Of a stretch of DNA of 64,000 nucleotides, positions 45,176 to 58,739 are shown piece by piece; positions within the stretch are counted from its first letter, which is position 1; every line of letters begins with the position of its first letter. The position numbers were made by a program, and so were the translations under genes. The stretch is from Cornus controversa. Lineage: Eukaryota > Streptophyta > Magnoliopsida > Cornales > Cornaceae. The stretch lies in assembly GCA_026545225.1 (NCBI GenBank), contig CM048853.1, positions 40,688,755-40,752,754 on the forward strand, read 5' to 3'. The notes beneath the pieces are model-generated. The model saw only the letters and a program-made list of their open reading frames with translations. It did not search any database and was not told where the DNA came from.

Positions 45176-46285
45176 AATAATTTATTAAATACTTCATAAT
45201 GACATAGTGGTATTTTTTTTTTTTTGACCAAAGTAACATCTAGATGGTTCAAGTGATATCTAATATTTCAATTAAAGTATTTACCAATCACAAATAATAT
45301 TGTTTAAAATGTAGATAGTAAATCCTATTTACTATTTAAGACGCAAATAATATTGTTTATTATTTTTTGTTGTATAATAATATATAGATGGTTCACCAAC
45401 GACATGCAAGCATTTAGCAAAGTAACAATTTATTTATAAATTGCAATTCAGTGGTTTTCTTTCTAATTGAAATATTTATATGTATATTAAAAAATGTTAG
45501 TAATTACATTTTTACTAAATCAAAGAATACTAATATATTCAATAATAAAATAAATGAACATTTATACTACATATAACATGTTAGAAGATAAAATAAATAT
45601 AAAACATGTAATACATGTCAAAGCAAATACTGCGAAGAAGTCGTAGAAGTATCATTCCCATCATTTACATGTTTTTAACGTTCTAAAACAAATACAATAT
45701 TAAGTTTTATATTTTTAACATTTTAAAATAAATTAATAATTATTAATGTTGAAGTATTATTAACAAATCCATTATAGATCAATTACACATATACAGATTC
45801 ATCTTCATATAAAAAATAGTAGCGCAGTTGACATCCCAAGTATAACAAAAAGATAAGATATATACAAATTCATTTTCATAACTCACAGACGGGTGTATAA
45901 CAAAAAGATAAGGCCAACACATATCCCACTTGACATCCCAAGTATAACAAAAAAAAAAAAAGATAGAATATATATTCTCCATTATAATAGAACACTTGCA
46001 CATTAAAAGTCATCTTCATAACTCACTGACTATAAAATACAATATTACCGGAAGATAATTTTATATTCAATTTTACTTTATGAATAAACACCCACCCTTT
46101 AATTTCATAATTGCATTAATATCCTTAATGCCATACAAAAAAAAAATTATGTTTCGATGAAAAACAAATAGTAGTTGAACTTCATCAGTCTAACCCTCAA
46201 ATTTTAGATAGTAGTAATATGTATGAGCAAAAGTCATACAAAATGTTAGGCTTCATCAGTTTTTTATGAATGAAAAGTCTAATGG

Positions 46286-46335
<50 letters not shown>

Positions 46336-47466
46336 TGGTGTTTATGTTATGGACAGCTAGTGATTATTTAATATGGTATCACAAATCATAACTAAACTCA
46401 ACTGAAAACACAGTGCAGATGGAATGGAGGAGAATGAGGTCTTGCAATCCCATTTAATGGCTTCTTTAATAATTTCTGATTAAATAATGAGTAATTAACA
46501 GGTATTAGAGGTCAACACCCCTTGATTAATGGAAAACACATTGGATCATTACCTTTTCTAGGAGTGTCATCAATTCTCATTTTAACAACTCCTATAATCT
46601 AATAAAATAGTGATCCCACAAACCCTTTAATCTTCCACCAAATCCAACACTAAATATATAGCAACAGACAGCATCATTAGGAGCCACTATTCACTTGTTC
46701 TTTCATAAATTAGCTATGTATTCAGTATGCATAAATTTGGTATCACCAACAAATTAAATCTCAATATTTAGTCATATGGTCGGTTCAAGCACTTGCTCAC
46801 AATTGTTTGCTTTTAAATTCATATAATTTACATATTTATATCGAATAAACTTTATGTATTTACATAACATATTTAATTGATTGATGATATCACATCGTCA
46901 AAATTACATGATATTATCGTTGTATTGAAGACGCGCTCTTGGATATTTGGAGTAGCTTTAACAGAAATACTATTCTCACATTAAGCTTGAAGATTTTACT
47001 CGGATAATGAATAAATTCCATAAAGCCATCTAGACCTAATTATGTGTTGATGGTTTATCAGCTACAATGATTGATTTCATTGGTTCTATATGACTTGATA
47101 TATTATTTCACTGAAAATAACAAACGAACAAAGTAAAGGAGGAATAAAATGACATTTTTCAGGATTAAAAAAATTATATTTTACATGAGCTCACAAGTCA
47201 AAACAGGCTTGCTTGTAAACAATCTTAGCCGATCTCAAACTCAACTTTCAATGCTTGTCACGAGTCCAAGCTAGTTCACTTGCAACCCTAGGACGAGAAG
47301 ATGCACGTACAGATAGAGATGGGTGAGATGCAACTAAAATTTATAGTGAAAATACGTGCCTTTATTTCAGAAAATTAACTGTTCATAATTCAAACTCTAA
47401 AGATGAACTAGTGGGCTGGTACGCCTCAAGCTGGATGATGCATGAATCAGTACAGAGAGACTGCAT

Positions 47467-47497
<31 letters not shown>

Positions 47498-47819
47498 AAA
47501 TAGGCTTGAAGAAAGCTACCTAACAAAGCAATTTGAACGAGTCTCTGTCATTTCTTCTTCAGCTCCTATCCCATATAGTTTATTCCCTTGTTCACATCTG
47601 CATTTCAATCATATAATATACCATAAACTAATGAAAAAACTGTTCAACCCTGATGTCAATCCTTGTCATACCAATCCTCAGTTTCAACTCTATCTCCCCC
47701 CTATCATTGAACCAACCTGTCCTACCTCTTAATTTCTTCTTCGTTTTACTTGCAGATTATCAACCTCGGAGGATCTGATTCTCTCCGGTTTTCATCGACT
47801 TTCTGCGGAATTCATTGTC
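45176..47819. other. Intergenic and CCaMK promoter region
   Basis: Holds a direct repeat with 'TTGACATCCCAAGTATAACA' (45828 and 45929), a 46-bp TA run (46289-46334), and copies related to 28.0-28.4, 28.86 and 40.04 kb. Near the gene a TA run at 47468-47496 could provide the TATA box. TTTTACTTGCAG ending near 47755 is a plausible acceptor of a 5'-UTR intron. No other gene is recognised. Confidence 0.45.
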
Positions 47820-50798
47820 ATGAGACAGGAGACGAGAAGACTCTCCGACGAATATGAAGTTTCGGACATTCTCGGAAGGGGAGGATTCTCAGTTGTGAGG
47901 AGAGGAATAAGAAAATTGAGTTCAGGAAACACCCAAGTAGCCATCAAGACCTTGAGAAGGTTAGGACCATCCACTCCATCCGGGATTCCTCGCGGAGGAG
48001 GAAAAAGTATGGCTTCCATCGGATTTCCAATGTGGAAACAGGTTTCTGTTTCTGATGCCCTGCTGACAAACGAAATTCTTGTCATGAGGAAAATAGTCGA
48101 AGATGTTTCGCCTCACCCCAATGTGATCCATCTCTACGACGTGTGTGAGGACCCGACTGGAGTTCACCTCATACTCGAGCTTTGCTCTGGAGGCGAGCTG
48201 TTTGACCGGATTGTATCCATTGAGAGGTACTCAGAGGCCGGAGCTGCAGCTGTGGTCAGGCAAATCGCAAGAGGGCTGTGGGCTCTTCACCAAGCCAATA
48301 TTGTTCACAGGGACTTGAAACCGGAAAACTGCCTGTTTCTGGATGTCAGGGAGGATTCTCCGCTGAAGATCATGGACTTTGGTCTGAGTTCTGTGGAGGA
48401 CTTCACCGACCCGGTTGTGGGATTATTTGGTTCCATAGATTACGTATCCCCGGAGGCTCTTTCTCAGGGAAAAGTGTCTCCTAAGAGTGATATGTGGTCC
48501 TTGGGTGTGATCTTGTACATCCTCTTATCTGGGTATGTTCTCTAAAGCATTATAAGGATAATTTTTCTTCGAAATCCTGAGATTCTTATACATCTTTGTG
48601 CATAAATATCAGGTATCCACCTTTCATTGCTCAGTCAAATAGGCAGAAGCAACAGATGATAATCGCTGTATGTTAATCCTGTTTTGTGTGTGTGTGTGTG
48701 TGTGTGAAGTTTTTTCATTCAGTATTCAAGTGTACTTGTTTGTCTAATTCCTTAAGTAAATGCTTTATGAGCAGGGAGAGTTTAGCTTTCATGAGAAGAC
48801 TTGGAAGAACATTTCTTCTTCAGCAAAGCAATTGATTTCAAGTCTCCTGACAGTTGACCCTCACAGGAGACCCAGTGCTCAAGATGTACGGTAGAATTGC
48901 TTCCAAATTCACTAAATTTATAATGCATTCAAACTAAAGATACAGCAATTGAGTAATTGACTAGGCTGTTTCTAGTATAGGTGGACTCTGGAAATGGTTA
49001 TAGAATAAACAAGCCCTAATAAAGTTCCATGTTCATGAGCTCCAAGTTTGCTCAAGGATTCATATTCATGAGTATAACGAGTTGATCCTAGGGTTTTTTG
49101 AGCTCAGAACTCAAGCATTCATATTCACGAGTCTAACGAGCAGAACTCATTTACAGAATGTTATTTGATATCATCTTGTTTATATAAAATCCAACACAAA
49201 CCAAATTCTTATGGAATTGATCCCTAACTATTCATAAACAGCTACAGTTAATTCAAACATCCTATATGCATTATATTTTCAACTTTTGTCTTCTTGTCTA
49301 GTTCTTGATCCAAGATTTTATGTTCGGATCAAACTAAGAAAGCAAAATCCCGGAATTCATACACCACGTTCAAACATGATTCTAACTGCTAGTCCCCTTG
49401 AGTCTAAATCTTTTTCATATCTGCAAACAGGTTCTCAATCATCCGTGGGTCATAGGAGATTCAGCCAAAGAAGAACAAATGGATCCAGAAATTGTTCTAC
49501 GACTGCAGGGTTTCAATGCACGGCGCAAGCTACGTGCTGCTGCAATGGCTAGCGTGTTGAGCAGCGCCTTTTTCTTGAGAACAAAGAAACTAAGAACTTT
49601 AGTAGGACCCTACGACCTTAAGCCAGAGGAACTTGAGGATCTCAACATACATTTCAAGAAAATGTAAGTCATAGCTAGTCCAAGTCTCTACTTCGGCAAA
49701 AATGTTGCAATGGCCATGAAAGATAATGGGTTTCATCGCTAAATTACTCTTATACATCTATCATCTGCATATACTGTAACACGACAGGGATTGCCTGAAC
49801 TTCAGATATTTTGAGCTCATTACTTTCTGCAAAAATCATTTAGAAAAGAGCGACTTTTGAGTTCAATTGATCCATACCTTACATGTGCCTCATGCTTGCA
49901 TGTACTAACCAAGTTTGTCATATCACTAGTTCATAAGATTTTGATGGAGAGCTCTTTGCTGACTAAATGCAGATGTGTGAAAGGCGACAATGCCACACTG
50001 CCTGAATTTGAAGAGGTGCTAAAAGCAATGAACATGTCATCTCTAGTCCCTCTAGCAACTCGCATCTTCGATCTGTTTGACGACAACCGTGATGGGACAG
50101 TCGACATGAGAGAGATACTCTGCGGGTTCTCCACCCTCAAGAATTCAAAAGGAGATGACGCACTCCGTCTCTGCTTCCAGGTGCAGTCTCCCTTCTGTTC
50201 TCAGTAACCACACATAGACACACACCTTCTCAGTCCTTAGCACTCATGAACTATCCTGAATGAACCAACCTGAGGGGATGCATTCTAACAGCTGTGAGCT
50301 AAGAACCCTAAAATCAAGTGTTTAACACATATTAACTTAATGTACTCCTTTGACTGCTGAAAGGTCTCTGTTCCTACAATAATCAAAGCTAAACCTCCTT
50401 TACAAAACCCTGAAAACAAGAGCAAAAACACCATGAATACTAATTACTCTTTTTGGTTTGGCCATCAGATGTATGACACAGACAGGTCTGGCTGCATCAG
50501 TAAGGAAGAAGTAGCATCCATGCTTAGAGTAATCTCTCTTCCCTTATCCTCCAAGAAAGACATTTTACTTAAGTTTTCCAATTCTTCCTAATACAGAATG
50601 ACCAATTACTTCAATTTGTAGGCCTTGCCTGAGGACTGCCTTCCGGTAGATATCACAGAACCAGGAAAACTGGATGAGATATTTGATCTAATGGATGCCA
50701 ACAGTGACGGGAAAGTAACGTTCGAAGAGTTCAAAGCAGCCATGCAGAGAGATAGCTCTCTGCAAGACGTAGTCCTCTCATCTCTTCGCCCGAGTTAA
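47820..50798 (+). CDS. CCaMK: Calcium- and calmodulin-dependent protein kinase CCaMK (DMI3 orthologue), seven exons
   Basis: Exons 47820-48532, 48613-48667, 48775-48885, 49431-49663, 49973-50180, 50469-50528 and 50622-50798 all have GT-AG introns and join in frame to 518 residues, close to Medicago DMI3 (about 523). Seven exons is also the known CCaMK layout. Kinase: glycine loop GRGGFSVV (19-26), Lys43, Glu85, HRDLKPEN (153-160), DFG (176-178). Thr265 in HEKTWK matches the regulatory autophosphorylation Thr of Lotus CCaMK. The autoinhibitory/calmodulin-binding stretch is about 317-348 (LQGFNARRKLRAAAMASVL), with Ser337 where Lotus has its inhibitory Ser. Three EF hands start at Asp407 (DDNRDGTVDMRE), Asp443 (DTDRSGCISKEE) and Asp485 (DANSDGKVTFEE), all with good ligands. 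CCaMK decodes nuclear calcium spiking and phosphorylates CYCLOPS/IPD3 in the common symbiosis pathway (family knowledge). Start chosen because TRRLSDEYEVS aligns with the known N-terminus. The gene appears intact. Intron 2 holds a GT microsatellite (48687-48706). Confidence 0.96.
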
Positions 50799-52207
50799 TT
50801 CTTTTGCAATTTCGTCCTCACGAATGTCTGTTGAGTTCAGCTCTAATCATATGTTGACTTCTTGGAACTTCCTTTGAACATTACAAAATGTAGATCTTTC
50901 TGACCAGATTAGATGGAATACACTTCACAGTGTTGGAGGCTAAAAGCAGATCAATTATTCCAGCAAACTAAACAACAAACAAGAATCTGATCTGGGACAT
51001 ACTACTGGAGTCAAACAATAGTTATTTATAGATTAATAACACTTCATAGAGTTTTTGTAAGTAATTTACTCCATCTGTATTGCTGTTTTGATATATATAC
51101 ATATCCATACTACCATAATTACTAGTGCTTCTATATAATTGCTTTCTAATATGAACTCCAACCAAATCTTTCATGTGATTTTAAGTACTTGACCCTGTTT
51201 CTGATAATAAAATAAGATTGAATGACTCAGATAAATGATAATTCAGATTTCAACCAATACAAATTTTAAGGGCCAGATAGAGCACTTTTAATAATATAAG
51301 AATAAATGTTTAAATTCTGTGGAATTTAAATTTCAATAAAGAGGAGGTAAATGAATACAAAGATGAAGGTCACTGCAAATAAAAAGTTTGATGAATGTGA
51401 TATTAAGGATCCAATCGGGAGTTTTGTTGTACTATTGTTATACTCCAATTCAACCTGAATGCTGAATGTGACCAAGCAAATTGTTCAAGGTTTTTGTCAG
51501 TTCTAATAGAGGTCCAAAGATATCATCTGTGATGCCTAAACTAGATATAGATAAACTTCCAAAGAAAGAAACATTGACCTTTATTTTAAGTGAGTATAGT
51601 ATAGATCCATAATTGAATATTAGAATGTCAATCCAATCCGAGTCCAAATCGGATCTAATAAACAAAAACAATTTTTAGCTCATGCAATCCATAAATAGTC
51701 CAAATAAATCTCTACCCGACAAAATAGATCTCAGATCAGACAGATCTCAAATGAAATCCAACTCATTTCACACTTCCAATAGAGACTGATTTTTCATAAG
51801 AGAATTACTAAAAGATCTTATCATGAACTTTGTATTTTCAAAACCTAACAAAGATATTTTGCTAAAGGCCTTTTGAAGTTTTAATTAATAGTTAAATGTA
51901 TATTAACACCCAATTCTGTATTAGTTATACCCAAATTTGATGTTGATCTTCTATAGCAAGCTATATCTTTTCCTAACCTGAATTTAAGAAACAATTCAAA
52001 TTTCATGAAAAATCATATAGGTACTTGGAACAAAACCAGATTCATTTCGTGTCCTAGAAATAGACAACCACCGGAAAGTATTAGTTACCCTAGCCGTTGG
52101 AAGATACTGGAAAAGTATTATTTATCCTCTTGTGTAACCCAAACATTGGAGGAGAATAAATAGACAAGCAAACTAATAATTATTTCAAACATGCAATCAT
52201 GATTTGG
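50799..52207. other. CCaMK 3' region and intergenic sequence
   Basis: Possible polyadenylation signals include AATAAA at 51206-51211, 408 bp after the stop, though nearer imperfect signals are likely used. No further gene is recognised. Confidence 0.4.
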
Positions 52208-52622
52208 TTCCCATGTTGGCTCTATTGGCAGCACACACTGAAATTTTACCACCTTAATACTATGTCAAATTGAAAAGCATACTAACTCAACTCAAGAAAG
52301 CCTTTTCCCAACTACTTGGGGTCCGCTACATGAATCATATTTTTTATTCCCATGTTGGCTCTCCTGGCAGCACACACTGAAATTTTACCGCCTTAATAAT
52401 ATGTCAAATTGAAAAGCATACTAACTCAAGAAAGCCTTTTCCCAACTACTTCAGGTCTGCTACATGGATCATATTTTTTGATTCCCATGATGGCTCTCTG
52501 GGCAGCATGCACTGAAATTTTACCACCTTCATACTATGTCGAATTGAAAAGCATACTCACTCAACTCAAGAAAGCATTTTCCCAACTACTTGGGATCCAC
52601 TACATGAATCATATTTTTTGTA
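52208..52622. repeat. 139-bp tandem triplication
   Basis: Copies at 52208-52346, 52347-52481 and 52482-52622 share TTCCCATGnTGGCTCT, GGCAGCA, CACTGAAATTTTACC, AAAAGCATACT and TTTTCCCAACTACTT, with small indels. The phrase CCCAACTACTTGGGGTC...CTACATGAATC is a text I recall as widespread in plant intergenic repeats. Confidence 0.92.
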
Positions 52623-53955
52623 TTATGCTCTATCTAAGACCAAAGCCTCAGTCAAATTGGAAAACATAAAAATAATAAAATAAATAAAAAGAAGAGAAAA
52701 AGAAGATATAAATCAACTGATTACAAGTATCAATTTGTTTTGAGTTTTGACAAGTAAAGCCATTTAATTCTCACGGGGAATGTTTTATAAAACATAAACA
52801 GAACATGAATATAATAAATACAGATCAAGTGCAACGAATTAAACCTTTGTGCTCCAGATGCTTATGTAGGAAGCAAAAAAAATGAATATTTAAAAATGTA
52901 TTTGTCAAAAAATATATTTCAATAAAGGAAGCCAAACCCACTAAATATTAACAAACTGAAGCCCATTAAAATTGTCAAGTAGCAACAACTTCTGGATTAA
53001 TTCAGGATACAGGAACAATAGGAGAACATATCAGTATTCAATGGGAATCAAAGACTTCCTCACAGTGAATATTAAAGGAAACAAAGACCAAAAGCAATAA
53101 TTTCCTGCTAAAATTATCCAGGACAATTTAGGAATTCTCATTAGAAATTGTAAAAATTATCTGAGATACAAAAGACAAAAGCATTACCACTTGGGCATTT
53201 CAAATTCAAGCTCCACCCAATTGTTAAAAACTTAAAATAATCACCAAATTTGGCAAAGTCATATATGTACAATTTTGTTTCCCTTTTACAATGCAACCAC
53301 AAAACCAGAAGAAGACTACTAATTGAACCAAAAGGTTTGTATCTGAGTTCAAGCAACTCGTGTAATCATAATCCAAAGTAAAGAAAATCTACTTCATCCC
53401 TAAAATCAAATAAAAATATCTGCAACTCTCCTTGGAAAAATAAAACCCAACCATTTGCCTAGGCTGAAATAAAAATATCGACGATGCTCTTGGATAAATT
53501 TCTTGGTTTTTATGACTTACATGTACAAACTACAGACAAGCTTCCACCGCATGCTTACATGGAAGAACGGGTCACCTAACTAGAGAAAAAACTAGAAACA
53601 GTAATGACAATAGCTAACTACAACTAAACCAAATTGCGACAATGGATCATCAACATGGTACACTAGTGACAAATTAAGATGCATACTCACCTTCAGTGAT
53701 CTATGCCTACAGCTCATCCAGATGAGACAGATCTGATTTGGGTGTTTCCTGTTACAAATAAAAAATTTCCACATGAGAGCTCGTGTAGAATTTTCCATCA
53801 GGAGACATACAATGTGCTGAACAAACATTAGAAATTACATCAATTCTCTTATTAAAGACAACGCATGTGTGAAATAATCATTCAAAGAAAAAAGTATTCA
53901 CATACAGTACAATGGAATTCGTGAAATGATGCAACCATCAGATGAAAAGCATACT
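52623..53955. other. Intergenic sequence, no gene recognised
   Basis: A minus-strand stretch near 53700-53830 reads SAHCMSPDGKFYTSS, and after a possible acceptor (TTTGTAACAG) ETPKSDLSHLDEL then a stop. They could be scraps of a gene but no consistent exon structure was found, so no gene is called. Confidence 0.35.
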
Positions 53956-53963
53956 AAGCTCAG

Positions 53964-54095
53964 CCATTTTTTTATATTTATTTTATTTTTGTCAGGTAAG
54001 TATTCGCACACACTTTACCCACGCCGGGGCTCGAACCCTTCCCCTCCTCTTTGAGGATAGGGAGCTAATACCATTGGGCTAGAGGCCCTTTGGTA
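53964..54095 (-). mobile_element. tRNA-derived SINE with target-site duplication
   Basis: On the minus strand it begins TACCAAAGGGCCTC at 54095. Box A is TAGCCCAATGGTA (54069-54081) and box B is GGTTCGAGCC (54028-54037). It ends in an A-rich tail (AAAAATAAAATAAATATAAA) at 53964. AAGCTCAG flanks both ends (53956-53963 and 54096-54103), a perfect 8-bp duplication. Both pol III boxes are close to consensus, so the insertion looks fairly young. It is distinct from the Au-like SINE at 20.6 kb. Confidence 0.9.
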
Positions 54096-54103
54096 AAGCT
54101 CAG

Positions 54104-57100
54104 GCATAATTTGATCGGTATTTCAGCCCAGCAACTCGCACTTGCCCAGATTCGACCCTACAGTAGCATTTGGTTCACGGATTTAGTAAAGATCTAGGAA
54201 GCAAGGACACACCTAAAAAATCTAAGTATCCGTGTCAAACACATGTCAGACAGGACACGGCCTGACACATGTCAGACATGCCAAAAAATGCCCTCTGAAT
54301 TTTATTTTATTTTTTGAAATAAATGGACAAGCCGAGGACACGCCAAGGACATGTAGCAGACATTGATTAAAAGGGATTTTTCTAGAAAGTTTCAAAAAAG
54401 GGATTAAAGTATAAATTATGTGAAATTTTTGAAAAACGTTCAATAATATGGAGGTAAAAGAAAAATAGAAATTTTTTCATATTTAAAATCTGTCTAGCAA
54501 TTTTACTTGCCTAAATTTTAATGCTTGCTACATGTTTAAAATTGTAAAATAGAAAATAGAAAATAGAAGAATTGATCTCATTTGCAATCAAGGCATCGAA
54601 TTTGCTAGGACCGATCATCAAAATTTAACTGCCATAACTGCCAGCGAGCCTTCTTCTTCAAGAAATCCCCTTTCTCCGTCTTATTTTACTTTTCTTTTGC
54701 CTTCTTCTTTCCATCACAAACCCCTTTCTTCGTCTACAGATTCTATCTTTTATTATCAACAAGCCCTATTTCTTTATTTTTTCTTACTTTAATTGATTCT
54801 CTCTCTCGTAACAGGATCATCTTTCTTTCTCTGTACAATTGCAATTTTCTGTTTACTTTTGTGTTAGCAAATTATATAGGGAATTTAGCCGGTCTACTAC
54901 TCTCTCTCTCTTAACTGAGAGAATTATTGTGGTAGCTCATATGTTATTGTTATTCGTGGGTTGCTATATAAGGTCAGCCCAGCAGAGAACCACCCAAATG
55001 TGGACTATCTGTATGAAATCTCATGCATCTTTAATGCATACATGCCTTCAATATCTAGATTAACACCCCATTCTCACACCATTTGGTTATTTATTAGGAG
55101 AAGAAGAGGAAATATAGAGGAGAAAAGTAAATAATTATTTTAAAAAATGAGGAGCTTAAAAAAAATCATCAGTATAATCACAGATAATTATGAATAACAA
55201 TAATGACTGTTGTAACGGTAACAGTCAGCTGGTGCAGAATGTGGTACAACAGGAGTACCATAATGCACATGGTTATGAGAGCAGAGAAATTTTTTTCTGT
55301 CATACAACTCCAAAATGTAATAAACACATTTAAATCCTAAATTCTTATAATTTTGGATTTTTAGTGAATTTTGTTAAATTTAGTGATATTATTTTATATG
55401 AATGATTAATTTTGTACTGATTTTAAGCCATTATTGTGAAAGAAGCTTTACTAATTTTCACTTCATTTTTTACTACTTCTATGACCAAAAGTGCACTTAA
55501 ATTTAAAAAAAAAAATGCAAGTTATACTAATCGGACTTAACTTATGAGTTTTTTACTATGAAAAATGAAAAGAATTCAAATAACCATGAGTAAGTTCCAT
55601 TTTACAATCTCATAATGATCCAATATTATATATAGTGTATGCTAAAATAAAAAAAGGGAATATTACCCAATGTTGATCTCCCCTGCCTATGTTATTGGAA
55701 GGAAAAACCTAGAGACAGACTAAACACAAAGTGATTGAACCTAGTATTGAACCCCCATCATCACACTGATCAACCCAAACTTTTACCACTACACCAAGAA
55801 TTTGGTTAAAACTTTACCATCGCATCAGTATATTTAAATGAGTGTTTTTCATTTTACATACACACGCTCCAAAGTAAATTCAGATTCGCGAAAAGCACAT
55901 GACACCCTATGTAGTGGGAGTAATCCTAACTTCCAGAAACTCCCAAATTACCAACGAGTTACATCTACAAGATAACATCTCACTTTTGTCTGTATATACT
56001 TTCCTCTCCCTGTAAATTCACAAAACTAAACCTGATACACTGCACTAATGAGTTTCGCCATGGACAATTCCCCCTCCAACCACCTCCAACAAATGTTGGT
56101 GTCCACCTTCTCTCCTAACCATTGGCTGTAAAAGTGAAAACAAGATCTACACACAATCTTTAAAAATTTGGCATCAAACAAAAAATCTAGTTAAGATTTA
56201 ACCAGAATGAATTGAAGAAAAAAAAATATAGAACTTTCCGATTGAATAATTGTTCCAAGTTCTTAACCCGAGGTCTAAACCTAGATCTTGTGTATTATAA
56301 CACTTGAAAAGTGCATCTAGTAGGATGTCGTGTTTTTGGCAGGTTCGGAAATTGAAATTTTGAGGGGAAAAAAATAAAAAAGTTGAAAGAAGTCATAGAA
56401 CTATAGAAATGAGGCTGGTAAACCTCACTCGTTGTTGAAACTGTTGCTACGTTGATGTAAAGAAACGTCAGCTTATGTTTGACTTATTTAAAACTCAACT
56501 CTTGTTTGTTCATTAAGCATATGAGTGGTGCTTAACTCATTGTCGGCTCAACTCATAGGCTTTTTGAAAACCAACTCCATGGGCTCGTGAAATCTTACTC
56601 ACAGAGACTTGTATAGGCTCAGCTCTTGAACATATCTTATAATTTTTTATAATTTTGACAAGTTTTGTACCTGTTTTAATAAAAATAAAATAATATATAA
56701 TAAACCAAGTAGCACAAACACAGACATGATACAACATGAGTACACCTATACTTCGAATCCTAAAAAGTAATACACAATGTGAAATGGTTATATATAAAAA
56801 TAAAATTTTATCTATATAAATCTATTGAGTAAGACAATTATAGAACTTTAATTAAATTTGAATTTCTATAGTAGGAGTTACATAACTTAGAAGATGAAGT
56901 TATGTGAATATCGTAAAAATTATTATATTACATATGTTACTTCTCTCCAACTTTGTCATTACAACTACTAATGTCTTATATTAAAAGTGTCATTTCATGC
57001 CTGACTTGTAGTGACCATGTGTATCATGTCAATTTTATCTTAAATATAAGAAGGATGATTATTCCAGATGTGTTCATATTGTTTCCAAGATTGTCTAACG

Positions 57101-58739
57101 TAGACTTGTGTTGGAGTCTGTCTTGAATGTGTCGGCCACGGTTTCAATTTGTGAAGTGTCTGAAATTATAAAATTTATTTTAAAATAATTAACTAGTACA
57201 TAATTGTCGCACGCGTGTCCAAGAGCCACAGGTAGCAATTTGTGTTCACTGGTCATATTCATGTCGTGTCGAACTAATAATATTTTGTTCTATATGACAA
57301 CCCGAACACGGCCCTTTTAATAATCGTGCAAGGACGAAGGAAACATGACCCGTTAATTAAAAAGGTAAGACGACACAACCCATGTAACCCATTTAATAAT
57401 CGTGTCATGTTGGTGGGTTGTGTCGAAGTTTTGCCACCCTACCAAGAGTTTCTATGAAGTGTCAATGTCGGACTTGTAAAAATCAAGAAATTATAATCAC
57501 AAATTTTTAAAATAGTATGTTTCATGAGCTCACTAACAAGCTTGTTCATGGACAGCCTAAGTCGAGATTGAGCTCAGCCTTCATAGCTTTTCGTGAGTTC
57601 AAGTTGTGTCCATGAGCGAGCCAAGCTTGAAATGTCTCAAGCTCAACTCGACTCAGTTTGGTTCATCTGCAGTCCTAAGGCCCAATAAGGGCCAGTCATG
57701 CCTTTGTAATGAGCATTACAATTGTGATTCTTAGTATGACCAACGTATTGACCCGTGGTAAGTTCTTCCCTAATGATATCGTCATGTAATGCCATTATCT
57801 AACAATAACGACCTATACATAAGAACGCATTACGCAAAAGAAAGGAAGAGAAAGGAAAAAGAAAAAGAAAAGAAAAGGAAAGAGAGGAGAAGAAAAAAGC
57901 TGGGAATCACTCAATCCATCAAATAATTTTACCTTGTACTAAAATGTTGTACTAACTGACCCTAAATCACCATACTTTTAAGGTGATATTTTCTGTTGGC
58001 CCAAAGAGAATAATTCTCTCCCCTATCACTTTGCTTCTTTCAACCCCTATTTAATTAAATCAAGGCACATAAAAGGAATATTCTTATAAGCTTCTCTTGT
58101 CTTCCCCCAAACAAATGATGTGTCAGATTTTATTTTTCAAAAAACTCTACAAATGACTTATTTTCATTCATTATATTAGCAATTAGAATCAAACCCATGA
58201 AAGAGGTCTCCCTTTCAAATACCATGCCGACACAACCACTGCGTTGCAATGTATCAACATACACATGATTTCTATTTTCTTTATTTTGTGGTAAGTTGCA
58301 TGATTTTTAATTTTTCTACCCAAATATAGCAAATTATACAAGTTAGACCTCATTTTAATGATATATCATAATGTATGTTATAATATTAACATGAAGGGAA
58401 ATTTGTCCTAATGGGATTTTAAAACATGACTTCAGAAGAAGAGACAACTAAAAGAGGATAAAAAAAACTAGGCATGACCACCAGCTGACTATCTCAGGTA
58501 GCATCTCTTGCTCCTTTTACGACCGGAAAAAGTTCTTTTGGTAAAGTGACATGGGGTTGGGGGTCATGAGTAAAGGAAGACCACCCCAGCCCCACATAAA
58601 AAAGATAAAAGAAGAAAAGAAAAGAAAGAACTCTCTCTTGTGCATGAGTACACCTTCATAGTTCATACACACACACACATACTCGCCCGTTAAGTTAATA
58701 ACCATTTATCCCCAAAAAAGTGAAGTTGATGCCTACTTC
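54104..58739. other. Long intergenic region with decayed repeats
   Basis: No gene is supported over 4.6 kb. 54230-54290 has a short repeat of GACACATGTCAGACA. 54600-54800 is C/T-rich like a transcript leader but has no following coding region. 56400-56640 and 57520-57670 hold 'GAGCTCA / AACTCGACTC' motifs of the kind seen in decayed plant MITEs. 57240-57440 has CGACACAACCCAT / GGGTTGTGTCG inverted motifs ending TTGCCACCCTA, a possible hAT-type MITE end. 57837-57900 is an A/G-rich tract. 58620-58680 includes a short AC repeat. Confidence 0.45.

Noticed and set aside
48278..49552. Extra plus-strand frames inside CCaMK
   Set aside because: They are alternative frames of true exons or read through introns. 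The GT-AG exon model accounts for all conserved residues.
53592..53860. Possible last exons of a minus-strand gene (SAHCMSPDGKF, ETPKSDLSHLDEL)
   Set aside because: No consistent splice pair or upstream exons were found, and neither piece matches a family I can name.
54020..54085. tRNA gene on the minus strand
   Set aside because: Boxes A and B are present but no cloverleaf closes, and an A-rich tail plus flanking target duplications show a SINE.
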